From contig CANRMY010000016.1 in assembly GCA_947631845.1 (NCBI GenBank), positions 1 to 46,063 of the forward strand: 46,063 nucleotides of DNA. Direction: 5' to 3'. Both the position numbers and the translations under genes were made by a program. The DNA comes from an uncultured Oscillospiraceae bacterium (GTDB lineage Bacteria > Bacillota > Clostridia > Oscillospirales > Oscillospiraceae). The notes under the pieces were generated by a model, which did not search any database, had not been told where the DNA came from, and saw nothing but the letters and a program-made list of their open reading frames with translations. Shown here piece after piece: positions 38,782 to 46,063 of the stretch; position 1 is the first letter of the stretch, and the number at the start of each line of letters is the position of its first letter.

Positions 38782-38793
38782 AGAGTTCCCCTT
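38782..38793. repeat. Right flanking direct repeat of element copy 3
   Basis: AGAGTTCCCCTT, identical to 38558-38569. Confidence 0.75.
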
Positions 38794-38806
38794 CCGATTC
38801 AATTGT

Positions 38807-38878
38807 GGCATTTCAGTCCCCGCCGCTGTGCGGCGGAAAACTGAAATGCCCCCGTCCGGGGTCGGACGGGGGCATTTC
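38807..38878. terminator. Two mutually exclusive hairpins before the kinase gene end
   Basis: Hairpin A pairs 38807-38817 with 38840-38850 (with an inner CGCCG/CGGCG stem). Hairpin B pairs 38843-38857 with 38864-38878 (15 bp, perfect). They share GAAATGCC, so only one can form at a time. One of them probably ends the leftward kinase transcript. 38880-39073 shows another AT-rich dyad (GCGATATT/AATATCG) but no gene. Confidence 0.5.
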
Positions 38879-39073
38879 GCAAAAAAATGAGGGAGAAACG
38901 CTTGGGCGATCCAAGCATGCGGATTGGGAGACATCCGCTGAAGCAGATTGGCGGCGATATTTTGGGGGGAATATCGTCGCGATATGGAGGAATCGCTTCA
39001 AGTATATTATACTGTTCCGTCTTCGGAAGAGTGTGAATAAATTTTATACATTTTGTAAACAATCCAGCCAGAA

Positions 39074-40540
39074 TCAGGATTTTATGCTGTTTTTGTCCGG
39101 AAAAGGCCGCTGCTTTGCCAATCTGAGGCAGAAGGTGAAGGTGGTGAGGCCCTCCCGGCTGGTGACGAAGATATTGCCCCGGTGGCTGTCCAGGATGGTC
39201 TTGACGATGTAGAGGCCCAGGCCCACCCCGTCCCGGTCCTGGCTTCTGGATTTGTCGGTCTTGTGGAACCGCTCGAAGATAAGGGGCAGCTCCTCCGGGG
39301 GGATCGTCTCGCCCCGGTTGGAGACGGACACATACGCCTTGCCGTCCTCCCGCCACAGCTTCAGGGTCAGGACGGAACCGGGGTCGGCAAATTTGGCGGC
39401 GTTGTCCAGCAGGTTGTGGACCACCTGGGTGATGGCGTCGCCGTCGCCCACGGCGTAGATGGGCTCCTCCGGGAGCACCGTCTCCACGTCCAGGCCCCGG
39501 GAGGTGATCTTGCTCTCCAGGCTCAGCAGGGACTGGCAGCAGACCTCCAGCAGGTCGAAGGACCGGGAGGACAGCTCCATGGGGGTGACGGACTGGAGCT
39601 GGGACATATCCAGCATCCCCCGGACAAGCCGGGAGAGGCGCTTCGTCTCGGAAGACACCACCTCCAGGTACTCCCGCTCCTTCTCCGGCGGGATGGTGCC
39701 GTCCAGGATGCCGTCGGCAAAGCCGGCGATGGTGGTCATGGGGGTCTTGAGCTCGTGGGACACGTTGGCGATCAGATCCCGGCGGCTCCGCTCACTGCGC
39801 TCCAGAGAGTCGGCCATCACGTTGAAGGCCTCCGCCAGCTCCTCCACCTCGTCCTGGCGGCCCTCGGTGTGGACGCGGGGGGTGAAGTCGCCCTGGCTGT
39901 AGCTCCGGGCGGCATCGGACATCTCCTTGATGGGCCTGGACATCTTCCGCACCAGCCAGTAGGTGGTGATGAAGGACAGCGCCACCACAATGGCGGCGGC
40001 GGCCAGGAAGATCCTGGCGAAGCTCCGCCAGATGCCGCCCATCCGTCCGGCGCTGTCGGAGACGAAGATATACGCCTGGCTGGGTCCGGCGGGGATGGCG
40101 GCGCCCACCACGAACCGGGGGGCGGAGAACACGCCGCCCAGGTCGGTGACGCCCTGGAATTTTCCCCGGGTGTTGATGGCGGAGACGGCGGACGCCGGCA
40201 CCGAAAGGCCGGTGTGGCCGCAGGACACCTCCCGATCGGAGCAGTTGACGATCTGCCCCTGGCCGTCGGTGATCAGCATGTGATACCCGGCGATATCGGC
40301 GGTGAGGGCCAGCATGGAGCGCATGTCGAAGCTCTCGTAACCCGTGTCCCATTGCTGGGCGTAGGAGCGGAGCATCACGCCGGCGGTGCCGGCGGAATCC
40401 AGCATCCCCTGACTGCGCTCCCGGATGACGAAGCTGTAGCTCATACCGGCGAAGGCCGCGCCCAGGATGGCGAAGCTCAGGCAGAATAGCACCATGACGG
40501 CGGCGAAATTTTTAAAATAGACACTGCGAAGATGACGCAT
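39074..40540 (-). CDS. Sensor histidine kinase (PhoR-like)
   Basis: 488 aa. Membrane helices at ~11-33 and ~174-197 flank a ~140-residue external sensor region. HAMP is at ~198-250, HisKA with phospho-acceptor His262 in NVSHELKTPMTTIAGF, and HATPase with the N box HNLLDNAAKF and the G boxes DGVGLGLYIVK. It phosphorylates the regulator encoded 13 bp upstream in the same operon. The sensor domain contains two Cys (CSDREVSC) that could form a disulfide. The signal is unknown; a Pho-box-like repeat in front of the operon suggests phosphate. Confidence 0.92.
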   Translation of the reverse strand: MRHLRSVYFKNFAAVMVLFCLSFAILGAAFAGMSYSFVIRERSQGMLDSAGTAGVMLRSYAQQWDTGYESFDMRSMLALTADIAGYHMLITDGQGQIVNCSDREVSCGHTGLSVPASAVSAINTRGKFQGVTDLGGVFSAPRFVVGAAIPAGPSQAYIFVSDSAGRMGGIWRSFARIFLAAAAIVVALSFITTYWLVRKMSRPIKEMSDAARSYSQGDFTPRVHTEGRQDEVEELAEAFNVMADSLERSERSRRDLIANVSHELKTPMTTIAGFADGILDGTIPPEKEREYLEVVSSETKRLSRLVRGMLDMSQLQSVTPMELSSRSFDLLEVCCQSLLSLESKITSRGLDVETVLPEEPIYAVGDGDAITQVVHNLLDNAAKFADPGSVLTLKLWREDGKAYVSVSNRGETIPPEELPLIFERFHKTDKSRSQDRDGVGLGLYIVKTILDSHRGNIFVTSREGLTTFTFCLRLAKQRPFPDKNSIKS

Positions 40541-40553
40541 TTTACCGCCCCGT

Positions 40554-41255
40554 TCACTGGTTCTGGCCGGCGGTCAGCTCGAATTTATAGCCCACGCCCC
40601 AGACGGTCTTCAGGCTCCACTGGGGGGACACATTCTCCAGCTTCTCCCGCAGGCGCTTGATATGTACGTCCACGGTGCGGGAGTCGCCGAAATAGTCGAA
40701 GCCCCACACCTCGTCCAGCAGCTGATTCCTGGTGTAGACCCGGTTGGGCGACAGGGCCAGGTGGTAGAGAAGCTCCATCTCCTTGGGCGGGATATCCACC
40801 CGCTTGCCGTCCACCGTCAGGACGAAGGACTCCATGTCGATGATCAGCTTGTCAAAGACCAGCCGGCGCTTGCTCTGGGTGCTCTCTCCGCCGCCGTACC
40901 GGCGCAGAACGGCCCGGATGCGGGCCACCACCTCCTTCATGTCAAAGGGCTTGGTGATGTAGTCGTCGGCGCCCATCTCCAGGCCCGTCACCTTGTCAAA
41001 GGTCTCGCCCTTGGCCGTCAGCATGATCACCGGCGTTTCGGCCTGGGCGCGGATCTTCCGCAGAACGCCCCACCCGTCAAGGCCGGGGAGCATGATATCG
41101 AGCAGCACCAGCGTGGGCTTGAACCGCTCGAACTCCGTGACGCCCGCCTCGCCGTCGTGGGCGATGGCCGTCTCAAAGCCCTCCCGCTCCAGATAGAGCC
41201 GCAGAAGCTCGGCGATGTTGGCGTCGTCCTCCACCACCAGTATCTTTTCCGCCAT
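40554..41255 (-). CDS. OmpR/PhoB-family response regulator
   Basis: 233 aa. Receiver domain with acidic pocket D10/D11, phospho-acceptor D53 in LVLLDIMLPGLDG, MLTAKGE (Lys) and ADDYITKPF. The C-terminal winged-helix DNA-binding domain (~135-233) ends with the usual VYTRNQLLDEVWGF...RTVDVHIKRLREKL...TVWGVGYKF. ATG at 41255 follows GGAAAGGA. It is transcribed first, with its kinase partner next. Likely autoregulated (see the promoter entry). Confidence 0.94.
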   Translation of the reverse strand: MAEKILVVEDDANIAELLRLYLEREGFETAIAHDGEAGVTEFERFKPTLVLLDIMLPGLDGWGVLRKIRAQAETPVIMLTAKGETFDKVTGLEMGADDYITKPFDMKEVVARIRAVLRRYGGGESTQSKRRLVFDKLIIDMESFVLTVDGKRVDIPPKEMELLYHLALSPNRVYTRNQLLDEVWGFDYFGDSRTVDVHIKRLREKLENVSPQWSLKTVWGVGYKFELTAGQNQ

Positions 41256-41320
41256 TTTTCCTTTCCCCCTTATGACCGCTTGATAAAAAACGTTTTTTCC
41301 GCCATAATCTCTCTTTTACA

Positions 41321-41366
41321 ATTATATGATAACATTTTTGCCGCGTCAAGGGTTAACTTTCTGTTA
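41321..41366 (-). promoter_or_regulatory. Promoter of the two-component operon with a Pho-box-like repeat
   Basis: Minus strand TTGACG (41344-41349), 17-nt spacer, TATAAT (41321-41326). Directly upstream (41351-41366) is TTAACA-5 nt-TTAACC, matching the direct-repeat box bound by PhoP of Bacillus (TTAACA with ~5-nt spacing). Confidence 0.6.
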
Positions 41367-41384
41367 AACTGCCGCGTTAGCCGT

Positions 41385-43697
41385 TTAAACGGTACGGAGA
41401 TCCGCCGTCCAGACGGCGTCCGGAAGGCCCCGGCCGGCGATGCGGACGGCGGTCCGGGCGCCGGGCACGATCACCGCCTGGGCGCGGCCCCGGTAGGACT
41501 CGTACCGGCCCGTCTCAAAGCGGCTCTCCGTGCGGGGGCGGGCGCTGCCGAAGGCCAGCAGCTGGCCGCCGGTGACTTCGATCTCCAGCGTCCTGTCGGC
41601 GTTGGATTCCACCACGCCGTTTTCGCCCACGATCTCCACGGCCAGATAGAGGGGCCGTCCCGCCACGGGTGCGGACTCCGGCGTCAGGCGCAGAGAGAGC
41701 TCGCCCCGCGCCGAGCACAAGCATGATTCCTCCAGCGCGCCGCCGTCGCTGTCCAGGGCCACGGCCTTTAAGGTCCCCGGCTCATAGGGCAGGGTGAACT
41801 CCGCCCGGTATCCCCGCGTCTCGGCGACGCCCACCGGCCGGTCGTTTACATAGAGGGCGGCCCGGGGGGCCCTTGTGTAGACCTCCACCCGCGTCCCGTT
41901 CCCCTCGCACCCCCGCCAGGACCAGGAGGGCAGGGCGTCGGTGCCGCGCCACGCCCCCCGGTACTGGGGCCGGCCGGGGCAGTCCGGCGGCGCCACGCCG
42001 ATATAGGGCGCTTTCCGGGCGCCCCAGGTCACCATGGCCAGGCCCGCCTCGGCGTTGTCGTTCCCCAGGATGTCAAAGGCGCCGGTGTCGGCCAACAGCC
42101 AGGGGAAGGGCTTGGCGAAGGCCATGGCGTCCGGCTCACAGGACCAGGCGCCGATGCCCGTCTCGCCCAGGTAGTCCCAGGCCGTCCACATGAAGTCGCC
42201 GATGAGCCAGTCGTTCTTCTCCACGGCCTCCCAATTCTCCGCCAGCTGGAAGGGGAAGGTCTCACTGCCCACCACGATCCGACCCGGGTGCCGTTCCCCC
42301 TCAAATTCGTACCGGGCGGAGGCGTAGTTGTACCCGGCGATGTCCAGAAGGGCCAGATAGGGATCCACCGCCGCGTCCACCTCGGGGCGGGCGGAAAAGG
42401 TACACATGCCCTGGAACTGCTCGGCCAGAAGTCTGTTGAATTCCGTGCTGTCCGCGGCCCTGTCCGCGCCGATGCCGCCGCCCTGGCGCTGATAATACGC
42501 CTCGGTGAGGATCACCAGGTTGGCCCCCGAGGTGACGGGGTGGGTGCCGTCCAGGGCGTGGAGGGCGTCCACCAACTCCCTTGCCAGGGCGAGGCCCCGG
42601 GGGCCGGCCGGCTCGGAGATCTCGTTGCCGATGGAGTACGCGATCACGCAGGGGCGGTTGAAGTCCTTCTCCACCATGGCCTCCAGATCCCGCGCCCAGT
42701 GCTCCGTAAAGCGTCCGGCATAATCGCCGGGGTTCTTGTGGGTAAACCACATGTCCCAGCCCTCGTCCATCACGTAAAGACCCAGCTCGTCGCACGCCTC
42801 CAGCAGGCTCCGGGAGGCGGGGTTGTGGGCGGAGCGGATGGCGTTGAAGCCGGCCTCCTTCAGGATCCTCATCCGCCGCCGCTCGGCCTCCGGGTAGCTG
42901 CGGGCCCCCAGGATGCCGTTGTCGTGGTGGACGCACCCGCCCCGGAGCTTGACGGCGGTGCCGTTGACCCGAAGGCCGTGGGCGTCCCAGGCCAGTGTCC
43001 GCACGCCGAAGCGCGTCTCCGCCGCGTCCCCGGAGGGCAGGACGGCGCGGCAGGTGTAGAGATACGGTGTCTCGGCGCTCCAGAGCCGGGCGTCCGGGAT
43101 CTCCAGCCGCGCCCGGCTGCCCCGGCCCGAGGCCACCAGGGTGTCCCCGTCGTAGACGCCGATCTCCGGCTCGCCGGGGCCGTTGTGGGAGACGGTGACC
43201 TCCACCAGGGCGGGATCGACGCTCAGCGTCCTGACCCGGAGGCCGTAGGGGGCGATGTGCTCCGGCTCCCCCACATGGACAAAGACGGGCCGGTGGAGCC
43301 CCGCGCCGGAGTACCAGCGGGAGTTGGGGACGTCGGCGTTGTCCACCAGGACGGACAGGACGTTTTCCTCCCCCTGCCTGAGGCCGTCGCCGGGGACGGT
43401 GAACTGCCCATAGCCGTAGGCGCAGCCGCCCACGGGGACGCCGTTCAGGGTGACCTCCGCCTGGGGGTAGGCGCCCTCGAATTCAAAGAGCACGCGCTTC
43501 CCGGTCCAGGCCGCCGGGGGGACGAAGCGCTTTTCATAACGGTACACCCCCGCGCCGTAATAGGCACAGCCCGCGCCGGAGGGGTTGTCCGGGGCCCGCT
43601 CCTCCGTCTGCATGGCGTCGTGGGGCAGCGTCACGGGCCATATCTCCCCGCCGGACTTTTGGAATGTCCATCCGCTGTTGAAATCTATTTTTCTCAT
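41385..43697 (-). CDS. GH2-family beta-galactosidase
   Basis: 770 aa. Jelly-roll sugar-binding domain (~1-160), Ig-like domain, and a TIM barrel with acid/base Glu in AYSIGNEISEP and nucleophile Glu in VVGSETFPF. It is followed by a DUF4982-type segment (RKAPYIGVAPPDCPGRPQYRG) and a C-terminal Ig-like region. The HNPASRSLLEACDELGLYVMDE block is typical GH2. The DUF4982 architecture points to beta-galactosidase rather than glucuronidase. ATG at 43697 has GGGAGG ~7 nt upstream. No signal peptide. Single gene with its own promoter and putative operator; it could process galactan side chains of pectin but is not linked to the pectin operon. Confidence 0.9.
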   Translation of the reverse strand: MRKIDFNSGWTFQKSGGEIWPVTLPHDAMQTEERAPDNPSGAGCAYYGAGVYRYEKRFVPPAAWTGKRVLFEFEGAYPQAEVTLNGVPVGGCAYGYGQFTVPGDGLRQGEENVLSVLVDNADVPNSRWYSGAGLHRPVFVHVGEPEHIAPYGLRVRTLSVDPALVEVTVSHNGPGEPEIGVYDGDTLVASGRGSRARLEIPDARLWSAETPYLYTCRAVLPSGDAAETRFGVRTLAWDAHGLRVNGTAVKLRGGCVHHDNGILGARSYPEAERRRMRILKEAGFNAIRSAHNPASRSLLEACDELGLYVMDEGWDMWFTHKNPGDYAGRFTEHWARDLEAMVEKDFNRPCVIAYSIGNEISEPAGPRGLALARELVDALHALDGTHPVTSGANLVILTEAYYQRQGGGIGADRAADSTEFNRLLAEQFQGMCTFSARPEVDAAVDPYLALLDIAGYNYASARYEFEGERHPGRIVVGSETFPFQLAENWEAVEKNDWLIGDFMWTAWDYLGETGIGAWSCEPDAMAFAKPFPWLLADTGAFDILGNDNAEAGLAMVTWGARKAPYIGVAPPDCPGRPQYRGAWRGTDALPSWSWRGCEGNGTRVEVYTRAPRAALYVNDRPVGVAETRGYRAEFTLPYEPGTLKAVALDSDGGALEESCLCSARGELSLRLTPESAPVAGRPLYLAVEIVGENGVVESNADRTLEIEVTGGQLLAFGSARPRTESRFETGRYESYRGRAQAVIVPGARTAVRIAGRGLPDAVWTADLRTV

Positions 43698-43711
43698 AAA
43701 CCAGCCTCCCT

Positions 43712-43751
43712 TTTGTCCAATTGTAGCACAGTCCAGGCGATTTGTCCAATT
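43712..43751 (-). promoter_or_regulatory. Promoter of the GH2 gene with an 11-bp direct repeat operator
   Basis: Minus strand TTGGAC (43744-43749), 18-nt spacer, TACAAT (43720-43725). The 11-mer AATTGGACAAA occurs twice (43741-43751 and 43712-43722), 29 bp apart, covering the -35 and the start point. Confidence 0.55.
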
Positions 43752-43766
43752 TGAGATAAATTTGTG

Positions 43767-43801
43767 ATAAAAAAGAGGACGTCCCGCGAAGGACATCCTC
43801 T
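43767..43801 (-). terminator. Terminator of the rpsF-ssb-rpsR operon
   Basis: Minus-strand stem AGAGGATGTCC/GGACGTCCTCT with loop ttcgcg, followed by tttttatc. Confidence 0.75.
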
Positions 43802-43830
43802 CTTGATAGGCTTGAAAGCTTGACTTTGCG

Positions 43831-44085
43831 TCAGTCGGTCACATAGGGCAGCAGGGCGATCTGACGGGCCTGCTTGATGGCGGTGGTCAGCTGGCGCTGA
43901 TGCATGGCGCAGGTGCCGGTGGCGCGGCGGGGCAGGATCTTGCTGCGCTCGGAAAGATAGCGGCGGAGCTTGGCGGTGTCCTTGTAGTCGATATACTGGC
44001 ACTTGTCCACGCAGAACTGGCACACCTTGCGGCGCTTGCGCACCTGGGCGGGACGAGCGGGACGGGCTTCTCTCTCGTTGGTCAT
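43831..44085 (-). CDS. rpsR: Ribosomal protein S18
   Basis: 84 aa. The core [35 protein letters not shown] and [26 protein letters not shown] are the S18 signature. Cys in CQFC, DKC and TCAMH make a plausible zinc-binding (C+) site. It binds 16S rRNA with S6 in the small subunit platform. GGAGG lies upstream of the ATG at 44085. Third gene of the standard rpsF-ssb-rpsR operon. Confidence 0.97.
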   Translation of the reverse strand: MTNEREARPARPAQVRKRRKVCQFCVDKCQYIDYKDTAKLRRYLSERSKILPRRATGTCAMHQRQLTTAIKQARQIALLPYVTD

Positions 44086-44134
44086 TGTCGTAACCTCCTT
44101 TTTTAAGGTTTATAAAAAGCGTTCGGATTTGGAA

Positions 44135-44644
44135 TCAGAAGGGCAGATCGCCGTCGTCGTCGGACAGCTCCGCGAAATCGGAGCCGGCGGGCGCGGCGTA
44201 ACCTCCCTGGGGGGAATAGCTGCCCCGGTCGGCGTAGCCGGACGAGCCGCCGTAGCTTCCACCGGCGGGGGCGTCGTAGGCGCGGCTGTAATTGCCGCCG
44301 GAGGACTGGCTGTCGCCGTCGCGCTTGGAGTCACCGAAATACACATTGTCGGCCACCACCTCGGCGCTGCGGCGCTTGTTGCCCTCCCTGTCCTGCCAAT
44401 CCCTGATCTGGAGACGGCCGGACACCACAGCCATACGGCCCTTGGAGAAATACTTGGAGACGAACTCGGCGGTGTTGCGCCAGGCCACCACGTCGATGAA
44501 GTCGGTCTGGCGTTCGCCGCCCTCGCGGGAGGCGAAGTCCCGGTCAACGGCCAGGGAGAAGGACACCACAGGCGTGCCGGACTGGGTGCGTCTCAGCTCC
44601 GGGTCGCGTGTCAGGCGGCCCATGATCACAATGTGGTTGAGCAT
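44135..44644 (-). CDS. ssb: Single-stranded DNA-binding protein
   Basis: 169 aa. N-terminal OB fold (MLNHIVIMGRLTRDPELRRTQSGTPVVSFSLAVDRDF) to ~105, then a Gly/Ser/Tyr-rich flexible linker, and the acidic tip DFAELSDDDGDLPF that recruits repair and replication proteins. Standard length and layout. Twelve bp after rpsF; GGAGG before the ATG at 44644. Confidence 0.97.
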   Translation of the reverse strand: MLNHIVIMGRLTRDPELRRTQSGTPVVSFSLAVDRDFASREGGERQTDFIDVVAWRNTAEFVSKYFSKGRMAVVSGRLQIRDWQDREGNKRRSAEVVADNVYFGDSKRDGDSQSSGGNYSRAYDAPAGGSYGGSSGYADRGSYSPQGGYAAPAGSDFAELSDDDGDLPF

Positions 44645-44656
44645 TTCCGTTCCTCC

Positions 44657-44953
44657 TTATTCCGGCTGAACGGTGATGAGGGAACGCATCACGCCCTCGG
44701 TGATGCCGAGAACGCGGTAGAGCTCCGCGGGGAACTCAGGGGCGGCGGTGAACTTCACCAGCACGTAGTAGCCCTCGGGCTTGTCGTTGATGAGATAGGC
44801 AAGCTTTCTCTTGCCCCACTCCTCCACCTCGCCCAGGGTACCGTTCTGCTCGATGAGGGTCTTGAACTTCTCCACGATGGCGGCGGTGTCCTCCTCATTG
44901 AGATCCGGGTCGATGATGTACAGCAGCTCGTACTTTTCAGCGGTTTTTGCCAT
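44657..44953 (-). CDS. rpsF: Ribosomal protein S6
   Basis: 98 aa. YELLYIIDPDLNEEDTAAIVEKF, VEEWGKRKLAYLINDKPEGYYVLVKF and YRVLGITEGVMRSLITV are the S6 signature. ATG at 44953 follows GGAGG; the longer upstream frame is leader sequence. The leader holds two hairpins, in the position where the known S6:S18 autoregulatory RNA lies. Confidence 0.97.
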   Translation of the reverse strand: MAKTAEKYELLYIIDPDLNEEDTAAIVEKFKTLIEQNGTLGEVEEWGKRKLAYLINDKPEGYYVLVKFTAAPEFPAELYRVLGITEGVMRSLITVQPE

Positions 44954-44956
44954 GCT

Positions 44957-45040
44957 TTTTGCACCTCCTTTTGGACTTATGGCCTCCGGGCAATCGGAGG
45001 CAAGGGTCGCTCCCGTCAGGCTTCTGACAGCGAGCCTATC
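44957..45040 (-). promoter_or_regulatory. rpsF leader with two hairpins (possible S6:S18 regulatory RNA)
   Basis: Minus-strand stems GTCAG/CTGAC and GCCTCC/GGAGGC; the second contains a CCG next to the stem, as in the known S6:S18-binding leader. The match to the consensus was not verified base by base. Confidence 0.4.
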
Positions 45041-45041
45041 A

Positions 45042-45069
45042 ATTATACCTGAAAGTGATGATTTGTCAA
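45042..45069 (-). promoter_or_regulatory. Promoter of rpsF-ssb-rpsR
   Basis: Minus strand TTGACA (45064-45069), 16-nt spacer, TATAAT (45042-45047). Confidence 0.75.
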
Positions 45070-45089
45070 GAGTAAATTTACAAAAATCC

Positions 45090-45118
45090 TTGAATTTTCC
45101 GGCCAAAGGGCTTAAAAT
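45090..45118 (+). promoter_or_regulatory. Predicted promoter of queH
   Basis: TTGAAT (45090-45095), 17-nt spacer, TAAAAT (45113-45118); divergent from the rpsF promoter. Confidence 0.55.
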
Positions 45119-45151
45119 AAGGAAAAATCAGCAAAAAAGGGGGCCGGGAGG

Positions 45152-45748
45152 ATGCGCAACTACAACCGGGAGACGGAGGCCGTTCTGGCGTCCCTGGGGG
45201 GCGTCCGGCCGCGGCTTCTGCTCCACGCCTGCTGCGCCCCCTGCACAAGCTCCGTGCTGGAGCGGCTCTACCCCTATTTTCAGGTGACGCTCTACTACTA
45301 TAATCCCAACATCCACCCGGAGGAGGAGTACCGCAAGCGCGCCGGGGAATTTCCCAAGCTGCTGCGCGCCTCCGGCAGGGAGGACGTGGAGCTGGTGATC
45401 CCCGCCTACGACCCCGCGCCGTTTTTTGAGGCCGCCAGGGGCCTGGAGGCGGCGCCGGAGGGCGGGGCCCGGTGCGAAAAGTGCTTCGAGCTGCGCCTGG
45501 GCGCGGCGGCGGACTACGCCAAAGAGGGCGGGTACGACTATTTCTGCACCACCCTCACCGTCAGCCCCCACAAGAACGCCCCGCTCATCAACGCCGTGGG
45601 GGAGGCCCTTTCGGCCCGGTGCGGCGTTCCCTGGCTGCCGGCGGATTTCAAAAAGCGGGACGGATATCTGCGCTCCATCCGCCTGTGCCGGGAATACGGC
45701 ATCTACCGCCAGTGCTGGTGCGGGTGCCTGTACTCCGCCGGGGATTGA
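45152..45748 (+). CDS. queH: Epoxyqueuosine reductase QueH
   Basis: 198 aa. It reduces epoxyqueuosine to queuosine in tRNA without cobalamin, unlike QueG. The cysteine pattern is complete: LLHACCAPC near the N-terminus, CEKCFELRL in the middle and QCWCGC near the end, giving the iron-sulfur and adjacent metal ligands; YYYNPNIHP is also typical. GGGAGG precedes the ATG at 45152 with tight spacing. Single gene. Its presence means that queuosine formation here does not depend on the cobalamin made by the neighbouring operons. Confidence 0.93.
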   Translation: MRNYNRETEAVLASLGGVRPRLLLHACCAPCTSSVLERLYPYFQVTLYYYNPNIHPEEEYRKRAGEFPKLLRASGREDVELVIPAYDPAPFFEAARGLEAAPEGGARCEKCFELRLGAAADYAKEGGYDYFCTTLTVSPHKNAPLINAVGEALSARCGVPWLPADFKKRDGYLRSIRLCREYGIYRQCWCGCLYSAGD

Positions 45749-45848
45749 TCCAAAGATTTTATTAATTTCCCCCGCACCCCCTTGCGAAAGCTCCCACATT
45801 ATGCTAAGATACCTCCGACAGGTTTCCACACCCTGTCCAGCCGCGTAA

Positions 45849-46063
45849 GGTGAGGGGAGTCGAACCCGCGCCGCTCCACGCGGGCCCGCGTCCTCATGCG
45901 AGCCGCTTTGCCTCCTCCTTCGCACGGAAAATCCCTCGAAAATGGCGACCCGTGGAGTGCGAAGCAGTTTTCGGCGAGCTGATTTACGTCAGGACGCGGA
46001 AAAAGCCACAGAGAATACTTTGTGTATTGTCAAGGCTTTTGACAAAGTACTGGCGCAAATCAG
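45849..46063. other. Structured non-coding stretch, cut by the window end
   Basis: No convincing ORF. It contains a perfect palindrome ACGCGGGCCCGCGT, an inverted repeat CTTCGCAC/GTGCGAAG, and a large stem pairing CTGATTTACGTCAG (~45979-45992) with CTGGCGCAAATCAG at the window end (one mismatch, one G:U). On the minus strand it includes a T-arm-like GGGTTCGACTCCCC. It could be an intergenic repeat family or a structured RNA. Confidence 0.45.

Noticed and set aside
45849..45900. tRNA or tmRNA 3' end on the minus strand
   Set aside because: GGGTTCGACTCCCC resembles a T-arm, but the outer T-stem pairs fail, no CCA or acceptor partner is visible, and no D- or anticodon arm is present; kept only as a structured region.

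Overview
The window looks like a chromosome segment of a high-GC anaerobic Clostridia, most likely an Oscillospiraceae-type gut bacterium. This rests on strong AGGAGG-type ribosome binding sites, TTGACA/TATAAT promoters, the rpsF-ssb-rpsR order, an oxygen-independent (cbi-type) cobalamin pathway, QueH, and a large pectin-degrading locus. No rRNA, CRISPR array, intact transposase or phage module was seen. The genus-level guess is inference.

Layout. (1) 1-2.15 kb: a partial AraC-type regulator, an unrecognised AT-richer gene remnant, an XRE regulator with a TPR-like tail, and a truncated copy of a tRNA-adjacent small gene. (2) 2.2-15.4 kb: a leftward pectin operon: GH105, a 49-aa remnant, CE8 pectinesterase, an internally deleted GH28, an intact GH28, a GH140-type (DUF4038) hydrolase, an exporter-type ABC protein, GH95, an SGNH esterase and GH43. 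Together these suit intracellular breakdown of complex pectin (RG-I/RG-II-like) oligosaccharides; none of the enzymes starts with a visible signal peptide. (3) 15.5-17.8 kb: a leucine-rich-repeat lipoprotein with a long leader, a candidate antisense RNA, and tRNA-Ala(CGC) followed by a small conserved gene. A degraded copy of that tRNA/small-gene unit lies at 1.95-2.15 kb in the same orientation, so the pectin locus sits between direct repeats. (4) 17.86-30.9 kb: a cobalamin operon behind a consensus promoter, a B12 riboswitch and an intrinsic terminator: BtuFCD-type uptake, cbiA, cbiC, cbiD, an 80-aa relic of cbiF/(G)/H, a cbiJ-E-T fusion, cbiB, cobD, cbiP, cobA. (5) 31.1-34.9 kb: a leftward lower-ligand/salvage operon: a small protein with a homing-endonuclease-associated repeat, cobT, cobU, cobS, a second compact CobU-like gene, cobC. 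(6) 35.0-38.5 kb: HD hydrolase, an AT-rich flavodoxin-like gene, and deoC-udp-cdd for nucleoside scavenging. (7) 39.0-41.3 kb: a two-component system of PhoPR type. (8) 41.4-46.06 kb: GH2 beta-galactosidase, rpsF-ssb-rpsR, queH, then a structured non-coding stretch cut by the window end.

Three signals stand out. First, a ~206-bp intergenic element occurs in two full copies (30.9 and 38.6 kb) and one truncated copy (15.06 kb). It folds into several hairpins whose arms differ between copies but stay complementary, and the full copies are bounded by target-duplication-like direct repeats. Second, the ring-contraction steps of corrinoid synthesis (cbiF, probably cbiG, and cbiH) have collapsed into one in-frame, translationally coupled 80-aa ORF, although nearly all the rest of the pathway is intact. 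Third, GH28 shows in-frame decay in the pectin operon (full gene, core-deleted gene, N-terminal fragment). All family calls are by eye from motifs; no search was run.
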